Shown: positions 16,583 to 25,520 of the stretch, piece after piece
Numbering within the stretch: the first letter of the stretch is position 1
Layout of the letters: each line of letters starts with the position of its first letter
NCBI GenBank assembly: GCA_900768505.1
Contig: CAAGED010000047.1
Location: forward strand, 7,096 to 71,095
Length of the DNA: 64,000 bases
DNA from: Lentisphaeria bacterium
GTDB taxonomy: Bacteria; Verrucomicrobiota; Lentisphaeria; Victivallales; Victivallaceae
Reading direction: 5' to 3'
Notes under the pieces: generated by a model
What the model saw: the letters and a program-made list of their open reading frames with translations, nothing else
Databases searched by the model: none
What the model was told of the DNA's origin: nothing
Program-made: the position numbers and the translations under genes

Positions 16583-17984
16583 CGCCCGCTCCTCTGAAAA
16601 TTATGGTTGCCGCCGTCATTCCAGCCAATCCCAGCGGTTCAAGATAATTACGATAATATGGCATGTGACGCAACAATTTAATGTCCCAGCGATTAAACAA
16701 TGCCAACTCCATGAAGACAAAAATTCCGATGTAAAGCAGTGTGGAATAATCCCAAACCGCTGTAAAAGAAAAACTAAGCATCTTGAACACCACATTAAAT
16801 GCTTTGCCTAAACTCTCCGCCCGGAAAAAAACCCAGGCCAATAATACAAAAAAGAATACAATCAACATTGAAATGTAACGTCCCCCAGGAAGTTTTTTCA
16901 GTCGTTCCGGCAGTTTGGTCAACCGCTCCACAATAAGATAAATTCCATGCAACATACCCCAAAAAAGGAAATTCCACCCCGCTCCATGCCAAATTCCCGA
17001 CAAAACAAAAGTTATGAAAAGATTACGCATGCCGTACTCCACCGGATAAACCGGATGCCGCGAGCCGCCCAGCGGAATGTAAACATAATCCCGGAACCAG
17101 CTGGACAGCGAAATATGCCACCGCCCCCAGAAATCTTTGAAACTATCCGAAAAATAAGGATGATTGAAATTCTGATTGAAACGATAACCCATGATTTTTA
17201 TGATTCCACGGGCAATATCCGTGTAGCCGGAGAAGTCGCAGTAGATTTGAATGGCAAATAATATCATCACAATCCACCAGGTGGTGCTGGAGGCATCCTG
17301 ATTGATGTTGGCAAATTTCAAATTTATGTAATAATTGACATTATCGGCAATAAAGCATTTTTTAAAGAACCCCAGTAATACCAATTTCAACCCGTTGTAA
17401 CGAGTCATGGGTGAACTGCAAGGCGGCAGCAAGAGTTTATAAAGCAAATCGCTCGCCCTGACAATCGGACCGGCCACCAACTGGGGGAACAACATCAGGT
17501 AGGCAAAAAAATGAATCATCGAATGAGTTGGTTTCAGTTCCCGGCGGTAAACGTCAATGGTGTAACTCATGGACTGAAAGGTGTAAAAGCTTATTCCAGC
17601 CGGAATAAAGAGGCACATTTCCGGGATATGGGTTACCAGATTTACCTCAAGATGAAAAATACTTAGAAAACCGCTGATACTTTCTGCGATAAATTTGGAG
17701 TATTTGAAGATAAAAAGCATTCCCAAATTGCCCAACATAGAAAAAAACAATAAAAATCGCCGGGTGCCAATTTCTGTTGATCGTTCCATCAGCAACGCGG
17801 CCACATAATCAATTATTCCACTGATAAAAACCAGAAAGAGGAAGCGCCAATCCAGCCAGCCGTAAAAAAAGGCCGAGGCTGCCACAATGTAGAATAGACG
17901 TAATTTCGTCCGTTTTTTAACTCCCAACCACCCCAAATAAAAGAGCCCGAAAAAAATTAGAAACGCCAATGAATTAAAAACCAT
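16557..17984 (-). CDS. MBOAT family O-acyltransferase (AlgI-like)
   Basis: 475 residues, polytopic. The MBOAT signature is seen: the conserved stretch FKDFWGRWHISLSSWFRDYV and the catalytic histidine in SGIWHGAGWNF. Family members move acetyl or alanyl groups across the inner membrane onto exported polysaccharides or teichoic acids. Overlaps the downstream SGNH-like gene, which indicates a two-gene unit. Confidence 0.92.
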   Translation of the reverse strand: MVFNSLAFLIFFGLFYLGWLGVKKRTKLRLFYIVAASAFFYGWLDWRFLFLVFISGIIDYVAALLMERSTEIGTRRFLLFFSMLGNLGMLFIFKYSKFIAESISGFLSIFHLEVNLVTHIPEMCLFIPAGISFYTFQSMSYTIDVYRRELKPTHSMIHFFAYLMLFPQLVAGPIVRASDLLYKLLLPPCSSPMTRYNGLKLVLLGFFKKCFIADNVNYYINLKFANINQDASSTTWWIVMILFAIQIYCDFSGYTDIARGIIKIMGYRFNQNFNHPYFSDSFKDFWGRWHISLSSWFRDYVYIPLGGSRHPVYPVEYGMRNLFITFVLSGIWHGAGWNFLFWGMLHGIYLIVERLTKLPERLKKLPGGRYISMLIVFFFVLLAWVFFRAESLGKAFNVVFKMLSFSFTAVWDYSTLLYIGIFVFMELALFNRWDIKLLRHMPYYRNYLEPLGLAGMTAATIIFRGAGDVFIYFNF

Positions 17985-18197
17985 TTTTTGTCAACTCGTC
18001 TTTCCATGATTCCTTGCCGAGTATTGCAATTCAAAGCTCGCCGGTATGCAAATTTACTCTCCTGAAAAAAAACACAACAGGCTAAGAATACCGTAATAAA
18101 ACACTCTTGTCAAGTCAAAAAGATATTTTTTTGCGGATTTATTGCTCATAAAAATCCCCAAAATGAGTTAACAACTCCTCTATTACAATCTTATTTT

Positions 18198-19691
18198 CTA
18201 TAAAATAGGTGCTAAAAGCGAAAAAATATTGTCAATAAAAACAGTTATTTTGTCTTTCGGCAATTGGCAACACTTCACTAACACGCAATGTTCACGTTTT
18301 AAATCAAACTTCGGTTTCACCATATTGACAAAATCGCCCGGAGAAACACAAATATCCAATTCATAATTCAGTTTAAAACTGCGCATATCACAATTGCTCG
18401 ACCCCATAAAAACGTATTCCTCGTCCACCAGCATCGCCTTGATATGGGAAAATACGCCCTGACGCTCATAAACCTTAACCCCGTAATTCATCAGCATGCG
18501 GTAAAAACTCCGGGAGGCCCGCTTTACAAAAAAATGGTTATTGTTTGCCGGAACAATCACCCGCACATCCACGCTGCGAGCTGCCGCCAAGCCCAGTAAT
18601 TGAATAAAATCACTGCCCGGGACAAAATACGGAGTCTGAATCCAAATTGATTTTTTTGCATTAATCGCCGCACTCCAGAACATATTTTGCGATGCGCCGT
18701 AGTGTTCCGCCGGACCGCTGCGGATTATTCTCAACTCATTACTAGGCTTTATTTTATATCTTTTTTGATAAAAATCCAGCAGTGCCGGGTCGGCTTTTTC
18801 GCAGTTTTCACTCCAGGTTAAATAATCCGCCCGCCGTGGATTGTCTTTCAGGCAGGCATCCCAATCTCGAAAAAAAGAGTGACGCAGCCGATGTACCGCA
18901 TCTCCGACAATCAGACAATGCAAATCATGAATCGCCTTACGGCGGGGAAGTTTATCCTTGCCGGCCAAGGGTGCCGGAGCATCATATTGAGTGGAATTGG
19001 CATCGGAAATATTAATTCCACCCATAAATGCAATAACATTGTCAACAATCAGCAATTTTCGGTGATTGCGGTACTGCAGGCGCCAAGGAGTGAATATGCT
19101 TAACGGCGAATAAGCCCGAATCTTCAAATTTTCCACTTTACGTCGAAAAAAACGACGGCAAACCGCCTTAAAACTGCCAAATGAATCATAAACTAAATGT
19201 ACCTGCACTCCGGCGGCAGCCCGTTCTTCCAATTTTTGCAAAAAAAGCGTTCCAACCGGGTCAGCCACAATAATGAATGATTGCAATTCAATTGTCTTGA
19301 CCGCATGATCAATGGCAAAAAGCATCTCCGGGTAGGCCTTAGTGCCATCTTCCAGAAGTTTCATGGCATTGTTTTTCGAATTATCCTCCGGAAATAATTT
19401 ATTCAACGTCTCCAGCAACGGAGTTTGCAGCATTTGCGTTCCTTCAGTTCCTCCAGGAGACGAATCCTGGCAATCAATCCCGTTATCCCGGTGTGCCGAC
19501 ACCCTGACACCGAACACCAAATAAAGTCCCACACCCACACCTGGTGCAAATACAATCAGCAGCAGCCACAACAATGCACTGGCCGGTTCATTATAACGCG
19601 AAGAGATAATCGAACATACTGCCCAGAACGACATCAACAATATTAAAGCCGCCCAGAAAATCCCAAATATATTTTCCAGCAAAAATTCCAT
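18198..19691 (-). CDS. cls: Cardiolipin synthase (phospholipase D family)
   Basis: 497 residues, standard length. Two N-terminal membrane segments (about 8-30 and 38-62) are followed by two HKD motifs: H210-K212-D217 and H416-K418-D423, each followed by the G-G/S-x-N block (GGIN, GSSN). It condenses two phosphatidylglycerol molecules (or PG with another donor) into cardiolipin at the inner membrane. Monocistronic. Confidence 0.95.
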   Translation of the reverse strand: MEFLLENIFGIFWAALILLMSFWAVCSIISSRYNEPASALLWLLLIVFAPGVGVGLYLVFGVRVSAHRDNGIDCQDSSPGGTEGTQMLQTPLLETLNKLFPEDNSKNNAMKLLEDGTKAYPEMLFAIDHAVKTIELQSFIIVADPVGTLFLQKLEERAAAGVQVHLVYDSFGSFKAVCRRFFRRKVENLKIRAYSPLSIFTPWRLQYRNHRKLLIVDNVIAFMGGINISDANSTQYDAPAPLAGKDKLPRRKAIHDLHCLIVGDAVHRLRHSFFRDWDACLKDNPRRADYLTWSENCEKADPALLDFYQKRYKIKPSNELRIIRSGPAEHYGASQNMFWSAAINAKKSIWIQTPYFVPGSDFIQLLGLAAARSVDVRVIVPANNNHFFVKRASRSFYRMLMNYGVKVYERQGVFSHIKAMLVDEEYVFMGSSNCDMRSFKLNYELDICVSPGDFVNMVKPKFDLKREHCVLVKCCQLPKDKITVFIDNIFSLLAPIL

Positions 19692-19774
19692 TTACGTCCG
19701 ATACCCCTATATCATGTTTTTACATTGATAATCAAACTTTTGAATGCTTTTCATGATCAACTGTTCATAACGAC

Positions 19775-19821
19775 AAAAAAAGCCGGAATCCAACTGACAA
19801 AAAATCAACTGAATTACGGCT
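19775..19821 (-). terminator. Intrinsic terminator of the 58-residue gene
   Basis: On the minus strand AGCCG ... CGGCT (19821-19817 and 19785-19781, with extended imperfect pairing inward) is followed by a run of seven T (19781-19775). It lies 23 bases past the stop of the small gene at 19844. Confidence 0.55.
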
Positions 19822-19843
19822 GTAACCGATAAAAAAACTATCG

Positions 19844-20020
19844 TTAAATCTTGGCGGCAGACCAAATATCTTTTTTTACAAAGGCGGTCAAATCACGGCC
19901 GTCCGCGGTTTTACCCCGAAACGCATAACGCTCATTGCCGGGTTTGCCGTAAGTGACCTTTTCCACCACGTCCGCTTCAATTTTGGATTTAGTTTTTACA
20001 TCATAAAATACATGCTTCAT
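19844..20020 (-). CDS. Small conserved-looking protein of unknown function, 58 residues
   Basis: A GGGAGG ribosome site stands 6 bases before the ATG at 20020; upstream in-frame ATGs (up to 20305) lie in AT-rich sequence of non-coding appearance and were not used. The product is charged and soluble, beginning MKHVFYDVKTKSKIEADVVE, with KVTYGKPGNERYAFRG in the middle, possibly a small beta-barrel. A terminator follows. No family recognised. Strong signals at both ends make it a likely independent gene. Confidence 0.7.
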   Translation of the reverse strand: MKHVFYDVKTKSKIEADVVEKVTYGKPGNERYAFRGKTADGRDLTAFVKKDIWSAAKI

Positions 20021-20493
20021 GAAGAACCTCCCTTTGAGTTGTTTCAAAAAACGATAAATTTTATTACATAAATCGCTGACTTCTGCTGCCTCCAAAAAAA
20101 CAACATAAAAAAACGACCCGTAATTTGTTTTTTTAATTATCGCCCAATCTTGACACTTTAAATACCGCATTGGAGCAGTTTGTTCTTTCCCCATCTCAAA
20201 CCGCGAAAAATGCAACTTAATGGAAAACCGATTCAACATGTCAAATTTGACCAATAATTTGCCCTTGTTTAACATATATCTGCAAAAATCAAATAAACAA
20301 ATCATTTTTGCAAAAAAATTCCACTTTTTTTCATTTTTTTTCTTTTCACGCTCTATTTCAGAGATTTTACAGCTTTTTTCGCAATACTAATCGCTTGCCG
20401 ATAAAAATCAATTGAAATATGCCCATGAAACAAGAAACGTCCGGAATAACACTAATTTTTCCAGCATCACTCCAGACATTTTATTGCATCACA
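20021..20493. other. Intergenic region upstream of the small gene
   Basis: 473 AT-rich bases between the small gene and nrdG. Apart from the hairpin at 20439-20477, which may terminate nrdG transcripts, I see no gene. It presumably contains the promoter of the small gene, but no clear -35/-10 pair stood out. Confidence 0.4.
20439..20477 (-). terminator. Possible terminator after nrdG
   Basis: An 11-bp stem with three G-U pairs can form between 20477-20467 and 20449-20439 on the minus strand; the following bases (GTTTCTTGTTTC) are only moderately T-rich. It begins 17 bases past the nrdG stop. Confidence 0.35.
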
Positions 20494-21030
20494 CTAAAAA
20501 ATCAGCCAGCGTTCGTCCCTGCTTAACACCGCTGTTTGTTCTGCCAATGATTCGGACAAATCCAACACTCGCTGATTGCGGCTGCCTTTGAACAATAAGT
20601 CAGGTCCGGTCTGGGCGTCAATAAACTCCCCATCCACCAGTATATCTCCAACTTTCAGAAGAGCATGAACTCCAGGATCAGAGGAATTGAACAACTCTTC
20701 AAATTTATAACCGGTATAAATCGCCAGTTCCAATCCGGCCGACTTTATTTTTGCACCCAATTTTGCCAATACCGCCGCCTGCAAAAACGGCTCGCCGCCA
20801 CTGAAAGTTACTCCGCTGGTCAGCGGGTTGGACTTAATGGCGGCAAAAATTTCCTCGATGTTATACCACGACCCATTTTCGCGCAGTGGCTGGGTCTGGG
20901 GATTATGGCAGTTCCGGCAACGCTTGTTGCAGCCTTGGACAAACAACACAAAACGCAATCCAGGCCCGTTGACAATGGAGTCATCCTCCAACCCGGCCGC
21001 ATAAATCATATCCCCACTGAATTCATCCAT
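20494..21030 (-). CDS. nrdG: Anaerobic ribonucleotide reductase activating enzyme
   Basis: 178 residues. The radical-SAM cluster motif is C34-x3-C38-x2-C41 (GCNKRCRNCHNPQTQ), with SGGEPF for SAM binding. It installs the glycyl radical on NrdD using SAM and reduced flavodoxin or ferredoxin. It lies 69 bases downstream of nrdD on the same strand, the usual order. Confidence 0.95.
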   Translation of the reverse strand: MDEFSGDMIYAAGLEDDSIVNGPGLRFVLFVQGCNKRCRNCHNPQTQPLRENGSWYNIEEIFAAIKSNPLTSGVTFSGGEPFLQAAVLAKLGAKIKSAGLELAIYTGYKFEELFNSSDPGVHALLKVGDILVDGEFIDAQTGPDLLFKGSRNQRVLDLSESLAEQTAVLSRDERWLIF

Positions 21031-21099
21031 AAAAACAACCTGAACAATTTCTGCTAAAACTCATTTGCTTCATAAATAAAAAATTCAACAATACAACAC

Positions 21100-23472
21100 C
21101 TAATTCATCGGCAAATCCGGCGTGTGCGCTACACTCTTCATATGCTTTACCCGGTCATGCTCCTCGGAACGCTTGGCGTTGTTGAAACGTTCCAGCGTGC
21201 CAACCAAATAACCGGTTATACGACGAATACGCTCAAATTTAATTCCGTCTTCACCATCCTTGCGACCGCATTTCGGACACACTTCGCCAATAATACCGTT
21301 ATATCCGCAAACCGGATCCCGATCCACCGGATGATTGATTGAGCCATATCCGATTCCGGCATCGTGCATTGCCCGCACCACCTGTTCAAAGGCTTCGATA
21401 TTTCTGGCGGTGTCGCCATCCAGTTCCACATAAGATATATGCCCTGCATTAGTCAAGGCATGATACGGCGCCTCTTTTTTGATTTTATCAAAGGCAGAAA
21501 TCTGATAATATACCGGAACATGGAAGCTGTTGGTGTAATAATCCCGATCGGTAACTCCCGGAATCACGCCGTAACGCTCCTTATCCATTCGTACAAAACG
21601 TCCGGAAAGTCCCTCTGCCGGGGTCGCCAGCAAAGAATAATTCATTTTTGTCTGCTCGGCTAATTTATCCACAAAATTACGCATGGTCGAAACAATTTTC
21701 AACCCCTTTTCCTGCATTTCATCACTTTCTCCGTGATGATAACCGTAAAGCGCAGTTAACGTCTCCGCCAAACCGATGAAGCCAATGGAGAGCGTGCCAT
21801 GTTTCAAAACCTCCCGTAATTCGTCGTTGCTCCGCAATTTTTCCGAATCCAACCACACGCCCTGCCCCATCAAAAACGGGAAATTCTTAACCTTTTTTCT
21901 GGCCTGAATCTCGAACCGGTCGGACAACTGCTTGGCAACCAGCGACATCTTCTCCTGCAGCAAAACATAAAATTTTGACTCGTCGCCCCTGGCCTCAATG
22001 GCCAGCCGGGGTAGATTTATGGAGGTAAAACTCAAATTTCCCCGTCCATTGGTAATCTCTTTACTGCGGTCATGGACATTGCCGATTACCCGGGTCCGGC
22101 ATCCCATGTAGGCAATTTGCGTCTCCGGGCGTTTCGGGTCGTAATACTGCAAATTAAAAGGTGCGTCCACAAAAGCAAAATTCGGAAACAAGCGTTTGGC
22201 GCTGACCCGGCAAGCCAATTTGAACAAATCATAATTAGCCTCGCCCTTGTTGTAATTCACCCCTTCTTTAACCCGGAAGATGTGAATCGGAAAAATCGGT
22301 GTCTCCCCGTGCCCCAACCCAGCCTCCGTTGCCAGCAGCACATTGCGGATTACCATCCGTCCCTCCGGCGACACATCCATGCCGTAGTTGATGGAACTGA
22401 AGGGGGTTTGAGCACCGGCTCGGCTGTGCATTGTATTGAGGTTATGAATAAACGCCTCCATGGCCTGATAGGTGGCTGCATCAGTCTCTTTCGCGGTTTT
22501 AGTCAGGGCAAACTGCTGAATTTTGCCGGCATTTTCCCGTCCAAACAGCGACGTGAGTTTTTCCAGCTCGATTTTTTCGTAATCGGCATTGCCCTCAAGC
22601 TGCGGATAGAGGCCAAATTCATTCTTGATTTCGGCAACCATTTTTTTGATTACCGTCAAATTGTCCTCATAAAGAGAACCGCAAAGAATTTCAGAAGCTT
22701 TAGCCAGGTTTACACAATACAACTTGCGGTAGGTTTTTACCACTCCCGGCGCCAGACCGTAATCAAAATTGACAATGCTCTGCCCGCCGTGCTGATCGTT
22801 CTGATTAGACTGAATGGCAATGCAGGCCAACGCCGAATAACTCTGTATATCGTTGGGTTCCCGCAGAAAACCATGACCGGTGGAAAATCCCCCCTTGAAG
22901 AGTTTGAGTAAATCAATCTGACAGCAGGTGGTGGTCAGTGCGTAAAAGTCAAAATCGTGAATATGAATATCGCCGTTGCGATGAGCCTCGGATTGTTCAC
23001 GGGTGAGCAGATATTTTTCGTAATAATCCTTAGCTCCCTCGCAACCGTATTTAAGCATGGTTCCCATGGCGGTGTCGCCGTCAATGTTGGCATTGTCCCG
23101 TTTCATGTCGCTGTCATCGGCATCGGCGAAGGTCAATTCGTCAAAAATTTTCATCAGCGAAGTATTCATTTCCCGGGTTCTGGTTCGTCCGGCGCGATAG
23201 AGAATGTATTTTTTTGCGGCACTCTCAAATCCGTGCCGCATCAGGGCTACTTCAACTGCGTCCTGGATCTCCTCCACCTGGGGCAGACTGGAATCTCCGA
23301 CGCGGGCGCTTTCAATATCATTCTCCACCGTTGCGGCAATTTTCCGTGCCAATTCCTGAGAACCTACGCCGGCGGCCTGCATGGCCTTCCAAACGGCATC
23401 GGCGATTTTACTTTCGTCATATTCGACCACGCGTCCATCGCGCTTGACAATGCTTTTTAACATTTTTGTCAC
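21100..23472 (-). CDS. nrdD: Anaerobic ribonucleoside-triphosphate reductase
   Basis: 790 residues. An ATP-cone domain occupies about 1-95 (IVKRDGRVVEYDESKIADAV). The catalytic barrel follows. Near the C-terminus a zinc site (CGYNG, VCPKCG) precedes the glycyl-radical loop RRITGYL with G754. The enzyme reduces NTPs to dNTPs under strict anoxia and is activated by NrdG. No aerobic reductase is in the window. A promoter and possible NrdR sites precede it. Confidence 0.96.
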   Translation of the reverse strand: MTKMLKSIVKRDGRVVEYDESKIADAVWKAMQAAGVGSQELARKIAATVENDIESARVGDSSLPQVEEIQDAVEVALMRHGFESAAKKYILYRAGRTRTREMNTSLMKIFDELTFADADDSDMKRDNANIDGDTAMGTMLKYGCEGAKDYYEKYLLTREQSEAHRNGDIHIHDFDFYALTTTCCQIDLLKLFKGGFSTGHGFLREPNDIQSYSALACIAIQSNQNDQHGGQSIVNFDYGLAPGVVKTYRKLYCVNLAKASEILCGSLYEDNLTVIKKMVAEIKNEFGLYPQLEGNADYEKIELEKLTSLFGRENAGKIQQFALTKTAKETDAATYQAMEAFIHNLNTMHSRAGAQTPFSSINYGMDVSPEGRMVIRNVLLATEAGLGHGETPIFPIHIFRVKEGVNYNKGEANYDLFKLACRVSAKRLFPNFAFVDAPFNLQYYDPKRPETQIAYMGCRTRVIGNVHDRSKEITNGRGNLSFTSINLPRLAIEARGDESKFYVLLQEKMSLVAKQLSDRFEIQARKKVKNFPFLMGQGVWLDSEKLRSNDELREVLKHGTLSIGFIGLAETLTALYGYHHGESDEMQEKGLKIVSTMRNFVDKLAEQTKMNYSLLATPAEGLSGRFVRMDKERYGVIPGVTDRDYYTNSFHVPVYYQISAFDKIKKEAPYHALTNAGHISYVELDGDTARNIEAFEQVVRAMHDAGIGYGSINHPVDRDPVCGYNGIIGEVCPKCGRKDGEDGIKFERIRRITGYLVGTLERFNNAKRSEEHDRVKHMKSVAHTPDLPMN

Positions 23473-23486
23473 CTTTTTTAGCTTAG

Positions 23487-23515
23487 ATTATACATTATAT
23501 TGTTGTTATATCCAA
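23487..23515 (-). promoter_or_regulatory. Promoter of nrdDG
   Basis: Minus-strand TTGGAT (23515-23510), 17-base spacer, TATAAT (23492-23487), 15 bases before the nrdD ATG at 23472, so the leader would be very short (about 8 bases). The spacer overlaps a candidate NrdR box. Confidence 0.5.
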
Positions 23516-23526
23516 AATATACCCCA
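23490..23526 (-). promoter_or_regulatory. Possible tandem NrdR boxes
   Basis: CAACAATATAATGTAT (minus strand, 23505-23490) matches the NrdR consensus aCaCwAtATaTwGtgt at 12 of 16 positions by my count; a weaker copy sits at 23526-23511, 21 bases (two helical turns) away. Both overlap the nrdD promoter, where a repressor would act. Genuine NrdR pairs usually have a larger spacing, so this is tentative. Confidence 0.35.
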
Positions 23527-23636
23527 ACATAACGTATTTGTCAACCAACTTCCGGCAACATTTTTTACATTTTATTTTGCAAAAAAACGTATATTATTAG
23601 TGATGATTAATTTAGGGCAAAACCCATTAGCCGCTC

Positions 23637-25136
23637 TTAAGGATTGGAACTTTTTACCTTGACCAGAAATTCATCTAACTGCTTTTTTAAACGAATGCCG
23701 CGATGATGATTTTTTCTGGATGAGCCGATCAGCAGATTGCCAATCAGGTTATCCCCCATCATTCGGCTTTTGGTAATGCCCATGTGAGCAGCGCCGACAT
23801 AATACACGGCGTCCCATTGCTCCGGGCTCCATATAAATGGCGAATCATCGGTCAAGCTCTGATCGAAGCGAACGCTGGAACACGAAACCTTGCCGTCACC
23901 GGCATCCTGGGCGATAACTTTTATTTTTTTGTTTTTCACCTGCGCCAGCACGTTGGTCGGGATGGCATCTCCGGCATATATGTACAACTCCACATCCTCC
24001 GGCGGAATTGATTCAACGGCCATGATTTCCACAAACTGTCTGGCACGACTCAGGGATTTTCGCAAATGCTCCAAGGCGATTTGTCGACGTCGTTTGGGAG
24101 ATTTCACCTTGGGCATAAGTTTTTCCAGATATTTATCCTGGCCGGGGTCGGCCAGTCCCCATTGGTTGGCAATCCAAACCTCCGGGTCAAACATATCCAC
24201 CTTGCGACCTTTTTCGTCAATTACCACCCCCGCGGCAGTGCGCGGCATCATCTGATAAAAAGTGGGAAATGTTCCAATAAAGACCGGCGGAATCAACGGA
24301 GCAACCGGCACGATTTTGAGTCCGTTTATCAGCTCCAGGCAAGTGTCGAGATAACCTCCGTTCGGGGTGCCGATCATGATCAGTTTGTCCACATAACGGC
24401 TGCCGCGCCAATCCAGTCGGGGTGGGTCATTCTCCGTCATCGGCTGATCGCCGAAGCGCAGATAATATCTGGAAACCAATCCACCCATTGAGTGCCCGAT
24501 AATATCAAATTGCACATCATAATCCTTTATGCCGTACAACTCCTCATATTTTTTCTGCAGATAACGCCGTTTTGTCAAAATGAACTGATGTAATTCGGCG
24601 GCGATTTCCGGAATATCACTGCGCCAATCGTAACAAAAGGTGAACATGGAGTAGTAGTGTTTATCTTCCGGCATTACATCGCCTTCAAAAACATATCCGC
24701 CTCGACGTAAAATATCCAGCAAACCGTCATATCCGGGCAATTCAAATGAGATATTCAAAATATCCACCTGCGCCGTACGCATCATTTCAATGGCCTTGAC
24801 ATTGTCTTTAAGTCTGTTCAGCGGAAGGTCCGGCGAAATCGGCCGCGCCAGTTCAGTAAGAAAATCGTCTTCGAACATACGGGGCGAAAACTCCCCCCAC
24901 AACACCCGTCCATTATCCTGATTGAGTAATTTTGAGCCAACTAGGCCATGAACAACGATAACCGGATTACGCAACGGGGATTCGGAGCGCATTAGTTTAC
25001 GGATATTATTGGAATACAGCGTCTGAGAGGTTTCCAATTGAGATTGGTAAGACCCCTCGGCGTTGTGGCAGGCAGTAAGTGCCGACATGGCAAGCGCCAA
25101 TAATCCGATTAAATATTTTGAACGGCAGCGCTTCAT
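23637..25136 (-). CDS. LCAT-like alpha/beta-hydrolase lipoprotein
   Basis: 499 residues. Lipobox LTAC puts the lipid anchor at C23. The lecithin:cholesterol acyltransferase-like pattern is VVHGLVGSKL near residue 60, then nucleophile elbow IGHSMGG around 215, and a late AHMGIT for the catalytic histidine region. LCAT-like proteins are lipases, phospholipases or acyltransferases; envelope location implies action on lipids or extracellular esters. Substrate not evident. Transcribed alone and divergent from ilvE. Confidence 0.82.
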   Translation of the reverse strand: MKRCRSKYLIGLLALAMSALTACHNAEGSYQSQLETSQTLYSNNIRKLMRSESPLRNPVIVVHGLVGSKLLNQDNGRVLWGEFSPRMFEDDFLTELARPISPDLPLNRLKDNVKAIEMMRTAQVDILNISFELPGYDGLLDILRRGGYVFEGDVMPEDKHYYSMFTFCYDWRSDIPEIAAELHQFILTKRRYLQKKYEELYGIKDYDVQFDIIGHSMGGLVSRYYLRFGDQPMTENDPPRLDWRGSRYVDKLIMIGTPNGGYLDTCLELINGLKIVPVAPLIPPVFIGTFPTFYQMMPRTAAGVVIDEKGRKVDMFDPEVWIANQWGLADPGQDKYLEKLMPKVKSPKRRRQIALEHLRKSLSRARQFVEIMAVESIPPEDVELYIYAGDAIPTNVLAQVKNKKIKVIAQDAGDGKVSCSSVRFDQSLTDDSPFIWSPEQWDAVYYVGAAHMGITKSRMMGDNLIGNLLIGSSRKNHHRGIRLKKQLDEFLVKVKSSNP

Positions 25137-25378
25137 ACAATCGACCCGATTCCTTTAATCAGGCAATATATAAAAAATACATTGCAAAATTGATAAAAAA
25201 TACTCATTATACCCTAAAAACTGGAAAAATGACAATACCTCTGGCCGATAATATAGCGCATTTTCATTGACAATGCAACCGGCGAGGGAAATTTCTTGCC
25301 GAATGAAGTCAGCCAAGAAGAAAAATCTCCTCAAAAACCGGATCAACAAAGAAATATTTATTTTTTTACGGATAAAAT

Positions 25379-25406
25379 TTGATAAAGCGCTAAATGGCGT
25401 TATAAT
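25379..25406 (+). promoter_or_regulatory. Promoter of the ilvE gene run
   Basis: TTGATA (25379-25384), 16-base spacer, TATAAT (25401-25406). Transcription would begin near 25413, giving a leader of about 108 bases to the ilvE ATG. Confidence 0.6.
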
Positions 25407-25416
25407 ATTTCTGTTT

Positions 25417-25439
25417 AATTGCGAATCGGCAATTTTTTT
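25417..25439 (+). terminator. Terminator-like hairpin just after the ilvE promoter
   Basis: AATTGC (25417-25422), loop GAATCG, GCAATT (25429-25434), overlapping a run of seven T. It would lie within the first 30 bases of the transcript. The stem is short and AT-rich, so it may be weak or accidental. Confidence 0.3.
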
Positions 25440-25520
25440 ACACTATGTTTTTTAACACAAAATAATCAAATAATTTTTATGACCGGGCGTCGGTTCGGTC
25501 AGAAGTGAGAAGGTTACCTT

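Larger units (their letters stand above)
25137..25520. other. Divergent regulatory region before ilvE
   Basis: 384 bases. The ilvE promoter and leader elements are listed separately. A small hairpin GACCG...CGGTC (25481-25500) lies just ahead of the ilvE ribosome site. No gene is seen. Confidence 0.45.

Noticed and set aside
19844..20305. Longer 153-residue reading of the small gene
   Set aside because: The extension has no ribosome site and AT-rich codon use; the GGGAGG-backed ATG at 20020 is preferred.
22072..22911. 279-residue plus-strand ORF
   Set aside because: Antisense shadow of nrdD, which has a complete set of motifs.
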